Assembly (NCBI RefSeq): GCF_000384335.2
Contig: NZ_KQ031382.1
Location: 3,049,545 to 3,113,544 of the forward strand
Direction: 5' to 3'
DNA: 64,000 nt
DNA from: Hyphomicrobium sp. 99
Lineage (GTDB): Bacteria > Pseudomonadota > Alphaproteobacteria > Rhizobiales > Hyphomicrobiaceae
Shown here: positions 8,914 to 16,830 of the stretch, one piece after another
How positions within the stretch are numbered: the stretch's first letter is position 1
How the letters are laid out: every line of letters starts with the position of its first letter
Translations under genes and position numbers: made by a program
The notes under the pieces: model-generated
What the model saw: only the letters and a program-made list of their open reading frames with translations
Told to the model about the DNA's origin: nothing
The model's database searches: none

Positions 8914-9897
8914 ATGACGATCGAGCAAGAGTTCGAAGATATCTACTTCACCTGCCGCGATGGATTGCGTCTCTACGGCCGGCACTATCGATCGCAAACT
9001 CCGTCGCAGGCACGTCCCATTGTCTGCCTGGCGGGCCTGACGCGTAACAGCCGCGATTTTCACGCCGTTGCCCTGGCACTCAGCCGGGGCGCCGTTCCTC
9101 GCGACGTTTTCACGCTCGATACGCGCGGGCGCGGGCTTTCCGATCACGATACCGATTGGAAGAATTACGCCGTGCCGATCGAGATGCAGGATGTCATCGA
9201 TTTCTTGACGATGCTCGGCTTGCGCAATGCCGGCATCGTCGGCACCTCGCGCGGCGGCCTTATCACCATGGTCTTGGCGGCGGTGCAGCCATCGTTGATC
9301 GGCGCGGTGGTATTGAACGACATTGGCCCGGTCATCGAGATGGAGGGCCTTGCTCGTATCGCAGGTTACGTCGGCCGCGTTCCGCTGGCGAAGAGCTGGA
9401 GCGACGCGACGCGGATCGTGAGAGATCTCTTCCATCACGACTTTCCGAAAATGACGGACCAGGATTTCGAAGCCGTCGCCCACCAGCTCTTCAATGAACG
9501 AAAGGGAAAACCCGCGCGGGGTTACGATCCAAAGCTCGCAAAGTGCCTTTCCGTTCTCGATGGGCCGGCGCCGCAGCTATGGCCGCAATTCGAAGCGATG
9601 AAGCGCGTACCCGTGCTCGTCCTGCGCGGTGCGAACTCCGATCTTCTCTCGGAGAAAACTGTCGAGGAAATGAAGCAACGTCATCCCCGGCTCAAATCCC
9701 TCACCGTTCCCGACGAAGGCCACGCTCCCCTATTGAGAGATGCACCGACGATCTCGGCCATCGCGTCGTTCTTCGCCGAGACCGACGAGCCGCGCGATGG
9801 CGCGCGCTACGGAACATTATCGCGCAGCGATTTCGGTCACGTCTCGCGGCTGGTATCGACCTCACCCCGGTCGACGCGCCGCGAAAACTCGGTGTGA
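8914..9897 (+). CDS. Alpha/beta hydrolase
   Basis: A 327-residue alpha/beta hydrolase of unknown substrate. 'FTLDTRGRGLSDHD' and the nucleophile elbow 'GTSRGGL' with Ser are visible. 'VPVLVLRGANSDLLSEKT' contributes the acid, and 'VPDEGHAPLL' the catalytic His. ATG 8914 is preferred over an upstream in-frame ATG at 8839, which would overlap slt and add unconserved residues. The C-terminus after about residue 295 is an Arg/Ser-rich extension that overlaps the convergent HHH-protein gene by 61 bases. Likely cytoplasmic, with no signal peptide. Confidence 0.88.
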   Translation: MTIEQEFEDIYFTCRDGLRLYGRHYRSQTPSQARPIVCLAGLTRNSRDFHAVALALSRGAVPRDVFTLDTRGRGLSDHDTDWKNYAVPIEMQDVIDFLTMLGLRNAGIVGTSRGGLITMVLAAVQPSLIGAVVLNDIGPVIEMEGLARIAGYVGRVPLAKSWSDATRIVRDLFHHDFPKMTDQDFEAVAHQLFNERKGKPARGYDPKLAKCLSVLDGPAPQLWPQFEAMKRVPVLVLRGANSDLLSEKTVEEMKQRHPRLKSLTVPDEGHAPLLRDAPTISAIASFFAETDEPRDGARYGTLSRSDFGHVSRLVSTSPRSTRRENSV

Positions 9898-11651
9898 CCG
9901 CCACTCGCGAGAATACGCGCCTGCTCTACCCAGTTCTCGCGCTCAATCCGCCCTTTGAATTCGAGGCTCCGGCTGATGCGATCGATGTCGCCGCTCGTCC
10001 AATTCGCGATCTGATCGTAGCGGCCCACACCCAAAGCATTGAGCCGCTTCTCGATTAGAACGCCAATCCCACGAATACGCTTGAGATCATCATGCGGGCC
10101 GTCAGCCTCACTATGAGGTGGGACGGCCTCGGTCTCTTCGACGGCCGGCGGGGCGGTAGCGCCGGTCTTTTCGCGAATAGCATCGGTGATCCTGGCCGGT
10201 ATCGAGATCTTCGGATCGACCTTGGAGAGTGGCGAAATCGGCTCGATGGGCTTCAGGCCACGTGTCACACTGGCTGATGCAGCAGCGATGGCTGCGGCGG
10301 CAGCGGCAGCCATTTCGGCGACGGACCGTCCGTGACTCGCAGCAGCAACGCCTGCCATTTCAGCCCGCTCTTCCCCGCTCGGTTGCGACGTTGAACCCGC
10401 ACCGCTCGCGTCAGTCCGTTGCGGTTGATCCCTGCCAGTTGGCTTCGGAGCCGCAGCAGCAGCATTGGATTTGAGAGCCGCGAGACGATTGCGCGAATAA
10501 TAGGTCTCTCCACCCTTCGCGAGAATTTGCGCCTGTTCGACCCATTGCTCGCGGTCGATGCGGCCGGGGATTTGCAAATCCTGCCCGACGCGTTTGACGT
10601 CGGCCGGCGTCCAGGCTGCGATGTCTTCGAAATAATTGACGCCCGCCGCCTTCAGCCTCTGTTCGATATCGGAGTCGATGGCGCGAATGCGCTGGAAGTC
10701 ATCGCCGCCTTCGATAGGCTTCGCAGCCGCCAACGGCGCTCTGACTTCAGGTGCGGGCTGAGGCGCAGGCTCAGGAACAAAAACCGGTTCGGGTTCGGGC
10801 TCGGGCTCTGGTTCAGGCTCCGGTAGAAACTCCGGCTCCGGTTCGGCTCGCGTCTCCGCTACAGGCGCGATCGGTTCGTCAAACTCCGGCGATTCCAACG
10901 GCGCATCTTCCGAAGCAGCCGCTTGCTCGCTCACGACCTCCTCCGGCGGAGCCGCCTTCTCTTCTGCGTTTCTTCGGCCAAACCCGCTCGGCATCATGAC
11001 GGATGCAGCAGCGGCGGCCTTCGCCGCAGCGACCGCGCCGGCCGCTGCGGCCGTCGTCGCATCACGCAATCTCGCAGCCAGACCGCCGGGTCGCTCCGGT
11101 TTTCTAACGGTGTCAGGTTCTGGCTCGGGCTCAGGGAACACCGGAGGCGCCGCATCTTCCGGAGCAATCTCGGCAACCGGCGGCTCGAGTTCCGGCGGCA
11201 TTTCGGGTTCAGGCAACGGCTCGGGCAGCCGGGGGACGTACATTCCTGTTACCGGCTTCAGAACCGACGGACGAATTTCAACAATCGCGCGGCGCGGAAC
11301 CCCTTCGTTGAAATCTGGCCCGGTGAGCGCACGCTCGAAACGAGAGGGATCGAGCACCTTGGGCGCCGGACGCGGTTCCGGCCGGCGCAAAAGGTCGATT
11401 TTTGGCTGAACGGGATCGATCGCTCTCGGCGCGATCGGCTGATGAATCCGGGGTCCGCTGCGCGCGCGAACGGGCGGCGGCGCGATGACGGGGGGACGAT
11501 CAGGAACCTCAAGGTGGATCGGCGCCAAAACGCCTTCCGGAACTTCCGCAGACGCGCCCGCGAACGCCCGCTTCACAAGGCAAGCAATAAACGCGCCCGA
11601 GAAGTACGACGCGAGCAAAAGCAGGAATGTCTGTAACAGGAGGTACGTCAT
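9837..11651 (-). CDS. Membrane-anchored protein with Pro/Glu-rich linker and two helix-hairpin-helix-like domains
   Basis: 604 residues. One N-terminal membrane segment ('YLLLQTFLLLLASYFSGAFI') is followed by about 290 residues of low-complexity Pro/Glu/Ala sequence, including an EPEP run near residues 265-290. Two homologous domains of about 75 residues follow, at about 316-390 and 519-595. Each starts 'RIRaI...IE.RL.a.GV' and continues through 'W(T).(A/G)D' to 'GRI.RE.WVEQA.ILA.GG'. The fold resembles the helix-hairpin-helix domains seen in predicted flap-endonuclease-like proteins, but DNA binding is not shown. It is last in an operon with the OmpA-type protein and a 32-residue membrane peptide. 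Function unknown. Confidence 0.8.
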   Translation of the reverse strand: MTYLLLQTFLLLLASYFSGAFIACLVKRAFAGASAEVPEGVLAPIHLEVPDRPPVIAPPPVRARSGPRIHQPIAPRAIDPVQPKIDLLRRPEPRPAPKVLDPSRFERALTGPDFNEGVPRRAIVEIRPSVLKPVTGMYVPRLPEPLPEPEMPPELEPPVAEIAPEDAAPPVFPEPEPEPDTVRKPERPGGLAARLRDATTAAAAGAVAAAKAAAAASVMMPSGFGRRNAEEKAAPPEEVVSEQAAASEDAPLESPEFDEPIAPVAETRAEPEPEFLPEPEPEPEPEPEPVFVPEPAPQPAPEVRAPLAAAKPIEGGDDFQRIRAIDSDIEQRLKAAGVNYFEDIAAWTPADVKRVGQDLQIPGRIDREQWVEQAQILAKGGETYYSRNRLAALKSNAAAAAPKPTGRDQPQRTDASGAGSTSQPSGEERAEMAGVAAASHGRSVAEMAAAAAAAIAAASASVTRGLKPIEPISPLSKVDPKISIPARITDAIREKTGATAPPAVEETEAVPPHSEADGPHDDLKRIRGIGVLIEKRLNALGVGRYDQIANWTSGDIDRISRSLEFKGRIERENWVEQARILASGGHTEFSRRVDRGEVDTSRET

Positions 11652-11697
11652 TTCCTACCTAATCGGATGCACAACAGTTCGCCCCGGACTTCCAAGC

Positions 11698-11796
11698 TCA
11701 GTTCTTCTTCTCGCCGCACGACACCCAACCGGCGACGAGTCCCAGCGCAAAGGCTCCCGCCATCCACCAGATCAATTTCAGGAACAGATAATCCAT
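11698..11796 (-). CDS. Small single-pass membrane protein (32 residues)
   Basis: A 32-residue peptide starting MDYLFLKLIWWMAG with one hydrophobic helix ('WWMAGAFALGLVAGWVSC') and a short charged tail, GEKKN. Its reality is supported by an excellent ribosome-binding site (GAGGAG, 6 bases before ATG 11796) and by its place between two same-strand genes: 22 bases after the OmpA-family gene and 46 bases before the HHH-domain gene. It is below normal gene-calling length. Function unknown; its location suggests it works with the envelope proteins on either side. Confidence 0.7.
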   Translation of the reverse strand: MDYLFLKLIWWMAGAFALGLVAGWVSCGEKKN

Positions 11797-11818
11797 GGTT
11801 GGCTCCTCAGGCCTCGTC

Positions 11819-13969
11819 TCAGTTGACCCGAACGGTGAATTCGATGCGGCGATTCTTGGCGCGGCCTTCTTCGGTAGAATTGTCACCGATCGGCCGCGTC
11901 GCCCCGTAGCCGGTCGTTGTCAGGCGGCGCGCATCCACGCCATTCTGCGAAAGAAAATCCGCAACCGCGCGGGCGCGGCGATCCGCGAGCCGCGAATTGC
12001 GCTCATCCGTTCCCTCCGCGTCCGTGTGACCCTCGATTTGAATGCTGAAGCTCGGGCACGCGTTGGCGATCTGAACAAGATCCTTCAGCGTCTGCGTGCT
12101 GTCCGGCGTCAGATCCGCCTTCGCCCGCTCGAAGTTGATCGTACCCTTCGCGGTCGTCTGGCGCATGAGGGTCTGGCAGCTGTCGGCCGCCTTTTCCTCC
12201 ACCGACATGACCGTGATCTCGTCGCGACTTTTGAAGCCGGGAGGCAGATCGGTCGAAAGCACGCTGCGAATGTCGTTGGCGACCTGATCACTCTCGGCAG
12301 CGCCCTTGATCACCAGCTCCTTGCCAGAAATCGAAACTTCGCCGTTCCGCAACCGCGCCATCTCTTCAAGCCCGAGATGCGCGGCCGACGACCAAGGCTC
12401 CGACGCGGCACCGACGATCTTCATGTTGTCGGTGACATTGGACCCGGCATAGATCTGCTGCGCGATCTCAACGAGACGCAGGCGCGACGCATCATCCGGC
12501 GCCTCACCCTCAATCGTCACCATGCCGTTGGCTTCGCGGCTCGCCTTCCACGTAAGGTCCGTCTTCAGCTGACCCGTAAAGACGATATTTGTGGTCGTTT
12601 CGCAGGTCTGACCTGCCGCCGCCTTCACATCGCCCGGCACGGACTGCGACGCCGCGTAATCATCGGTTTCGCCCGAAACCTCGAGCCTGCGGTCCGTCAG
12701 AATAGATTTGCCTTTTTTCAGACGCGGCAGGGACGCAAGACCCGCAACCACGCACTGCTGCCATCCGTCCGGCGCTCCAGGAGCCACCTGTGATTTATCG
12801 TTCAGCTGCCGCCCCGGAAAACGGGCTTTCACCGCATCGATGAGGGCCGCACGCGCCGCTTCGCTCGGCATCATGCCGACGAGATTGAGCGCCGCACCCT
12901 CGTTCACGATACCCATCACGTATCCGCCGCCCGGCACGACGACATCAGGCCTGGAAAAGCGAATCTGATCGGTGATCCGGAAATTCTGCGGGACCTCGAG
13001 CTTCAAGGTCTTTTTAACGGCCGAAGCGATCTGTTCAGTGGATGCCTCACCCGAAACGACCATCTCGCGATCCGAAATCGAAGCCTCGCCCAACCGAAGC
13101 TGCGCCAGCTGTTCGATAGCGACGGATGCCGCCTTGCCCCAGCCATCGGGAGCGCCAGCAGCAATATCCGTATGATCGGCGATCGACATGGTTCCAAACA
13201 GCGATTTGACGCGCGAACCGAGCTTCTCGCGCTCCTCGTCGGACGGCGCAAAGCCCGATAACGCTATCCCCGAGCCGCTCTTTTTGATGGACCATACGAA
13301 AGGCCGGGCGATAGGCAGCGCGATGTCTTCACGCGCCAGAGCGATACCAGCGGGCCGCCGCTTTACCAGCGCCGACCGGATCTCTCGATAGGCGTCCGCT
13401 GTCTTTGCCTCGCCCTTGATCGAGAGATTGAGATTGGCGAGTTCGGCCTCGCCCCGCTTCAAGCCTGAAAGGCTTCTCATGCTGAAGAGGGCGCCTGCGA
13501 GCCACGCGTCACGATCGATCGCCCCGCGCGCGAGCCGCATCTCGTCGGAAACCTCACTGCCCGGAAAGGTACTGCGAGCCGCATCGATGAGCGTTCGTCG
13601 CGCGTCCTCCGACGGAACGTAACCCGTGAGACGCACGCGGCCGCCGCCGGGCGAACTCACCAGCCATCGGTAGTCAGAAACGCTATCGATGAGTTCGGCT
13701 CTGTCGGCAGCGACACGAACGCCCCAGACGTTCTCTAATGATGCGAGCGCCTTTGCCGGGTCGCGCTCTTCAGGAGCTCTGCCCGTCAGGACGGCATCAC
13801 GGCCGACAAAACGAAGACTCGCCCAATCGAAACCAGCCCGCTTCAAGGCTTCGCCGGAACGGTGGGCGAGATCGAACTCGATGCCGTCACGCTCGAGTTG
13901 CACGGCAACCCACGTCATCATCGCAATCGGGACGAGTCCCAAAAGCCAATATGATGGATTGCAGCGCAT
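11819..13969 (-). CDS. OmpA-family envelope protein with four BON-like repeats
   Basis: 716 residues. An N-terminal membrane anchor ('YWLLGLVPIAMMTWVAV') precedes four diverged repeats of about 110-115 residues, at roughly 100-217, 228-340, 355-465 and 476-590. Each carries a 'L.G..PS...R..L' strand-helix, 'GAPDGW..A' and 'L..G...I....L.V.GEA', recalling paired BON domains. The C-terminal 120 residues form an OmpA peptidoglycan-binding domain ('IQIEGHTDAEGTDERNSRL', 'DRRARAVADFL', 'NRRIEFTV'). The protein probably ties the inner membrane to peptidoglycan. A similar BON plus OmpA layout is known in mycobacterial ArfA. It heads a three-gene operon with the small membrane peptide and the HHH protein. 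Confidence 0.88.
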   Translation of the reverse strand: MRCNPSYWLLGLVPIAMMTWVAVQLERDGIEFDLAHRSGEALKRAGFDWASLRFVGRDAVLTGRAPEERDPAKALASLENVWGVRVAADRAELIDSVSDYRWLVSSPGGGRVRLTGYVPSEDARRTLIDAARSTFPGSEVSDEMRLARGAIDRDAWLAGALFSMRSLSGLKRGEAELANLNLSIKGEAKTADAYREIRSALVKRRPAGIALAREDIALPIARPFVWSIKKSGSGIALSGFAPSDEEREKLGSRVKSLFGTMSIADHTDIAAGAPDGWGKAASVAIEQLAQLRLGEASISDREMVVSGEASTEQIASAVKKTLKLEVPQNFRITDQIRFSRPDVVVPGGGYVMGIVNEGAALNLVGMMPSEAARAALIDAVKARFPGRQLNDKSQVAPGAPDGWQQCVVAGLASLPRLKKGKSILTDRRLEVSGETDDYAASQSVPGDVKAAAGQTCETTTNIVFTGQLKTDLTWKASREANGMVTIEGEAPDDASRLRLVEIAQQIYAGSNVTDNMKIVGAASEPWSSAAHLGLEEMARLRNGEVSISGKELVIKGAAESDQVANDIRSVLSTDLPPGFKSRDEITVMSVEEKAADSCQTLMRQTTAKGTINFERAKADLTPDSTQTLKDLVQIANACPSFSIQIEGHTDAEGTDERNSRLADRRARAVADFLSQNGVDARRLTTTGYGATRPIGDNSTEEGRAKNRRIEFTVRVN

Positions 13970-14327
13970 GCGAACGCGACTCCGAATACCTACCGACGCC
14001 TAGATGTAGCGGAACGAGCAGAACCCATTGGTGGGAAGCGAACCGCTAACCCGCCAACGTGGCAAACTCTGATCCAAACGGATCCCCTCTCCCAAGTATA
14101 GACAAGAGGCAACGCCATTCCAAGCCGCGCCGAGCCTCCTAGTGCTCCGCTAACCATCTGAGGGAAAAAGAAATCTTTCGCCCCCCCACGGAAGCGATCA
14201 CAGCCTGTGGCCCAAGTACCGCAAACGCCGTTTTCCTCGCACCCCATCAGGGCGGCGCCATGGCGGCGGAAGCCGAACGCACGAAACTTCCACTAGATTA
14301 GGAGCGACCGTCGATGCGTGACACACG
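13970..14327. other. Intergenic region upstream of the OmpA-family operon
   Basis: 358 bases between two leftward genes. No ORF here has credible codon use or a family signature. I see no clear -35/-10 pair, hairpin with T-run or RNA gene. It presumably holds the promoter of the OmpA operon and the end of the cysG-like transcript. Confidence 0.4.
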
Positions 14328-15371
14328 CTAAGGAGCATGACCCGGCAGGAGGACAACCACAGAAAGTCCCGCGGCTCTGAGCGCCCCGGCCTCGTCTGGC
14401 TCCGCACTTGCCTCTGGCGCGACGCACGTTCTGATCCGCACGAGCCGACCGCCCTTTGCAGCTGCCGTCACCATGTCGGTCGCCACGGACTGGCTATTCT
14501 CTCTCCCGGAGGCGATTGGGTATCTCCGAGCTTCGCGGCGAGCGAACTCGGTTACGGCCGCCGGAACGTCTTCATCGAAAAAGATGTCGTCGGCCCCGCG
14601 GAGGGCTCGGACAGCGCCAAGCGTCAACGCTTCCGCGCCTCCCGGTCCGATATCGATAATGACGACCGGATGACGAGTGGCTTCCTCCGAAATGTCGCCC
14701 GTCAGCTGCTCGAGTTCAGCCGAAGTCGGTCCGCGATCGGCGTTGCGGAGTGCGAGATCCGTGAACCGCTGCCAGAAGCGCCTCTTCTTCTCCATCGTGT
14801 CGCCGAGGCGGTCACCCTCGCCCCGCAAGCTGCGCGCAGCCTCGGCCCAGCGCTTGAAGCTGACGGGTAACAAACCCTCGATGAGCGAGCGGATCGCTTG
14901 GCCGAACACGGGCGCCGCGCCATCCGTCGAGATCCCGACGACAAGCGGCGAACGATTGACGATCGCGCCGAACTGAAAATCACAAAACGCCGGGCGATCG
15001 ACGACGTTGACGGGAACACCAGCCGCACGCGCGGCGGACGCAAACTGTGCCGCCTCCCCATCATCACTGAAAGCGCCGACTGCCATCGCCGCGGAAACAA
15101 GATCCTCCGGCGTCCAACGACGAGCCTTCAACTCCAACTGGCCACTAGGCGGCGAAGACGCCAGCTCTCGAAAACCCTCGGCAAAGCTCTCCGAGTAAAC
15201 CTCGACGCGAGCGCCTGCGGCCGACAGAAGTTCGGCCTTCCAGAGCGAAGGCTCGCCGCCGCCCGCCAAAACCACCCGTTTGCCGTCAAGTTTGAAAAAC
15301 ACAGGCAAAACCGCCAACGCCGCGATGCGGTGGGCGGGTGAATTTGAGAAATTCGATTGTTCGTCCGGCAT
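14328..15371 (-). CDS. Siroheme synthase-like protein with truncated SUMT domain
   Basis: 347 residues. The N-terminal half matches the precorrin-2 dehydrogenase/ferrochelatase module of CysG/Met8: a Rossmann start 'KRVVLAGGGEPSLWKAELL', 'VNVVDRPAFCDFQFGAIV', and 'GISTDGAAPVFGQAIRSLIE'. From about residue 235 it resembles only the first half of uroporphyrinogen-III methyltransferase ('IIDIGPGGAEALTLGAVRALRGAD'). It stops after 'LRAAGLSVVVLLPGHAP', so roughly the second half of the methyltransferase is missing. ATG 15371 is chosen; TTG 15389 is possible. The dehydrogenase half may still serve siroheme synthesis, and the methyltransferase half is probably inactive. Confidence 0.82.
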   Translation of the reverse strand: MPDEQSNFSNSPAHRIAALAVLPVFFKLDGKRVVLAGGGEPSLWKAELLSAAGARVEVYSESFAEGFRELASSPPSGQLELKARRWTPEDLVSAAMAVGAFSDDGEAAQFASAARAAGVPVNVVDRPAFCDFQFGAIVNRSPLVVGISTDGAAPVFGQAIRSLIEGLLPVSFKRWAEAARSLRGEGDRLGDTMEKKRRFWQRFTDLALRNADRGPTSAELEQLTGDISEEATRHPVVIIDIGPGGAEALTLGAVRALRGADDIFFDEDVPAAVTEFARREARRYPIASGRENSQSVATDMVTAAAKGGRLVRIRTCVAPEASAEPDEAGALRAAGLSVVVLLPGHAP

Positions 15372-15495
15372 TGAGGTCCACGCGAGCAAGAATTCAGCGC
15401 CGAGGCGACGGCATAAAGCTGCGTGTTCCTATCCGCCAGACGTTGACCAAACAAGGATTTCCAGGCGTCGGCGCTCAAGCGACCTCGAAAGCCGC

Positions 15496-16830
15496 CTATT
15501 GCGAGGCTTCTTGGCCGATTTTGGCGACCTCTTGCGCCGTGATGTTGGACTTCGCTGCCCCGAACCGCGAGGTGACGTAATTGACGACGGCCGCAATCTC
15601 TTCGGGCGAATACGCCTTGCCGAAGGCTGGCATTATGACTTCTCCGGTCGGCGAATGCCGCGTCACGCCCCAGATCACCGCCTGCGCGACGTTCCTCGCG
15701 CTCGGATCATTGATCGCTCGGCCACCAACGAAGTTCGCGTACGAGCGCACGGGACTTTCCCCCGACCATCCGTGACAGGCCGCGCAAGCACCCGCGAAAA
15801 TCATCGCACCACGCTCGTTTTCCGAAATCTCGTGCGCTTTCGGAAATGCCGAAGCGAGCGTTGTCTTCGGAACCGGAAGTTGCGGATCAGAAATCGGCGG
15901 AATTGTTTTCAGGTAGGTCACGAGCGCTTTGATGTCTTCCGGAGCCAAATGCATGAGGCTCATGTCGATCGCCTCACCCATCGGCCCCGAAGCCGTGCCA
16001 AATCCTTCGACGTGACCGTGCGAGAGAAACTTCGCCGTCGTTTCTGCATCCCAGCCGCCGATCCCAGTCTCCGGATCCTGGGTGATGTTGTAAGCGGTCC
16101 AGCCCGCGGTCACGGCGCCCGCAAATTTTTTTCGATTGTTGAGAGCCTGCAGAAGATTGCGCGGTGTATGGCATTCGCCGCAATGACCGAGAGCTTCGGC
16201 CAGATATGCGCCCCGATTCCATTCGGCGCTTTGCGAGGGATCGGGACGAAATCGCTTGTCGCTATTATAGAGAAGCGACCAAAACATCATCCCCCAGCGC
16301 TGATTAAACGGAAAAGCAAGCGTGTTGGGCGGAGCTTCGCGGCGAACCGGCGAAAGGCTGAAGAGATAAGCCTTGATCGCAAGCACGTCGTCGTCAGTGA
16401 GCAATGTGTAAGAGGTATAGGGGAACGCCGGATAAAGCCGCGACCCGTCTGGCGCGATGCCCTTGTGGACAGCCCTCAAGAAATCGGCGTCGGTCCAATT
16501 GCCGATGCCCGTTTCCTTGTCGGGTGTGATGTTCGGTGAGTAGAGCGTGCCAAACGGAAGATTGAACGCGAGACCGCCGGCGTAGGGCTCGCCGCCCTTG
16601 GCCGTGTGACAGGCCTCGCAATCAGCGGCCCGTGTCAGATATTCTCCTCGGGTCACGAGATCGGCCTGCGAAAGCCGCGCTGGAACGCCCGTCGGAGTGC
16701 CATCCTTGTAATCAGAAAGCGCGACTGAGCCGCCTTTCGCGAAAGCCAGCGGACCCGGCACGTAGATGATCCACGCCGCCGCAGCCAGAACGATAATCGC
16801 GAGCGCCGCCACCCAATACCATCGCCTCAT
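15496..16830 (-). CDS. Triheme cytochrome c subunit of a periplasmic dehydrogenase
   Basis: 444 residues with an N-terminal membrane anchor or signal ('WYWVAALAIIVLAAAAWIIYV') and three CXXCH heme sites: CEACH near residue 72, CGECH near 218 and CAACH near 349. Axial Met candidates follow each site. The architecture matches the cytochrome c subunit of membrane-bound alcohol and aldehyde dehydrogenases. Its ATG overlaps the stop of the molybdopterin subunit by four bases (ATGA), so it is translationally coupled and probably carries electrons from that enzyme to the respiratory chain. Confidence 0.92.
   Translation of the reverse strand: MRRWYWVAALAIIVLAAAAWIIYVPGPLAFAKGGSVALSDYKDGTPTGVPARLSQADLVTRGEYLTRAADCEACHTAKGGEPYAGGLAFNLPFGTLYSPNITPDKETGIGNWTDADFLRAVHKGIAPDGSRLYPAFPYTSYTLLTDDDVLAIKAYLFSLSPVRREAPPNTLAFPFNQRWGMMFWSLLYNSDKRFRPDPSQSAEWNRGAYLAEALGHCGECHTPRNLLQALNNRKKFAGAVTAGWTAYNITQDPETGIGGWDAETTAKFLSHGHVEGFGTASGPMGEAIDMSLMHLAPEDIKALVTYLKTIPPISDPQLPVPKTTLASAFPKAHEISENERGAMIFAGACAACHGWSGESPVRSYANFVGGRAINDPSARNVAQAVIWGVTRHSPTGEVIMPAFGKAYSPEEIAAVVNYVTSRFGAAKSNITAQEVAKIGQEASQ

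Noticed and set aside
10780..10830. DNA tandem repeat in the HHH-protein gene
   Set aside because: The GGTTCGGGCTCGGG-like pattern simply encodes the Glu-Pro low-complexity linker; the units are not exact and no minisatellite is called.
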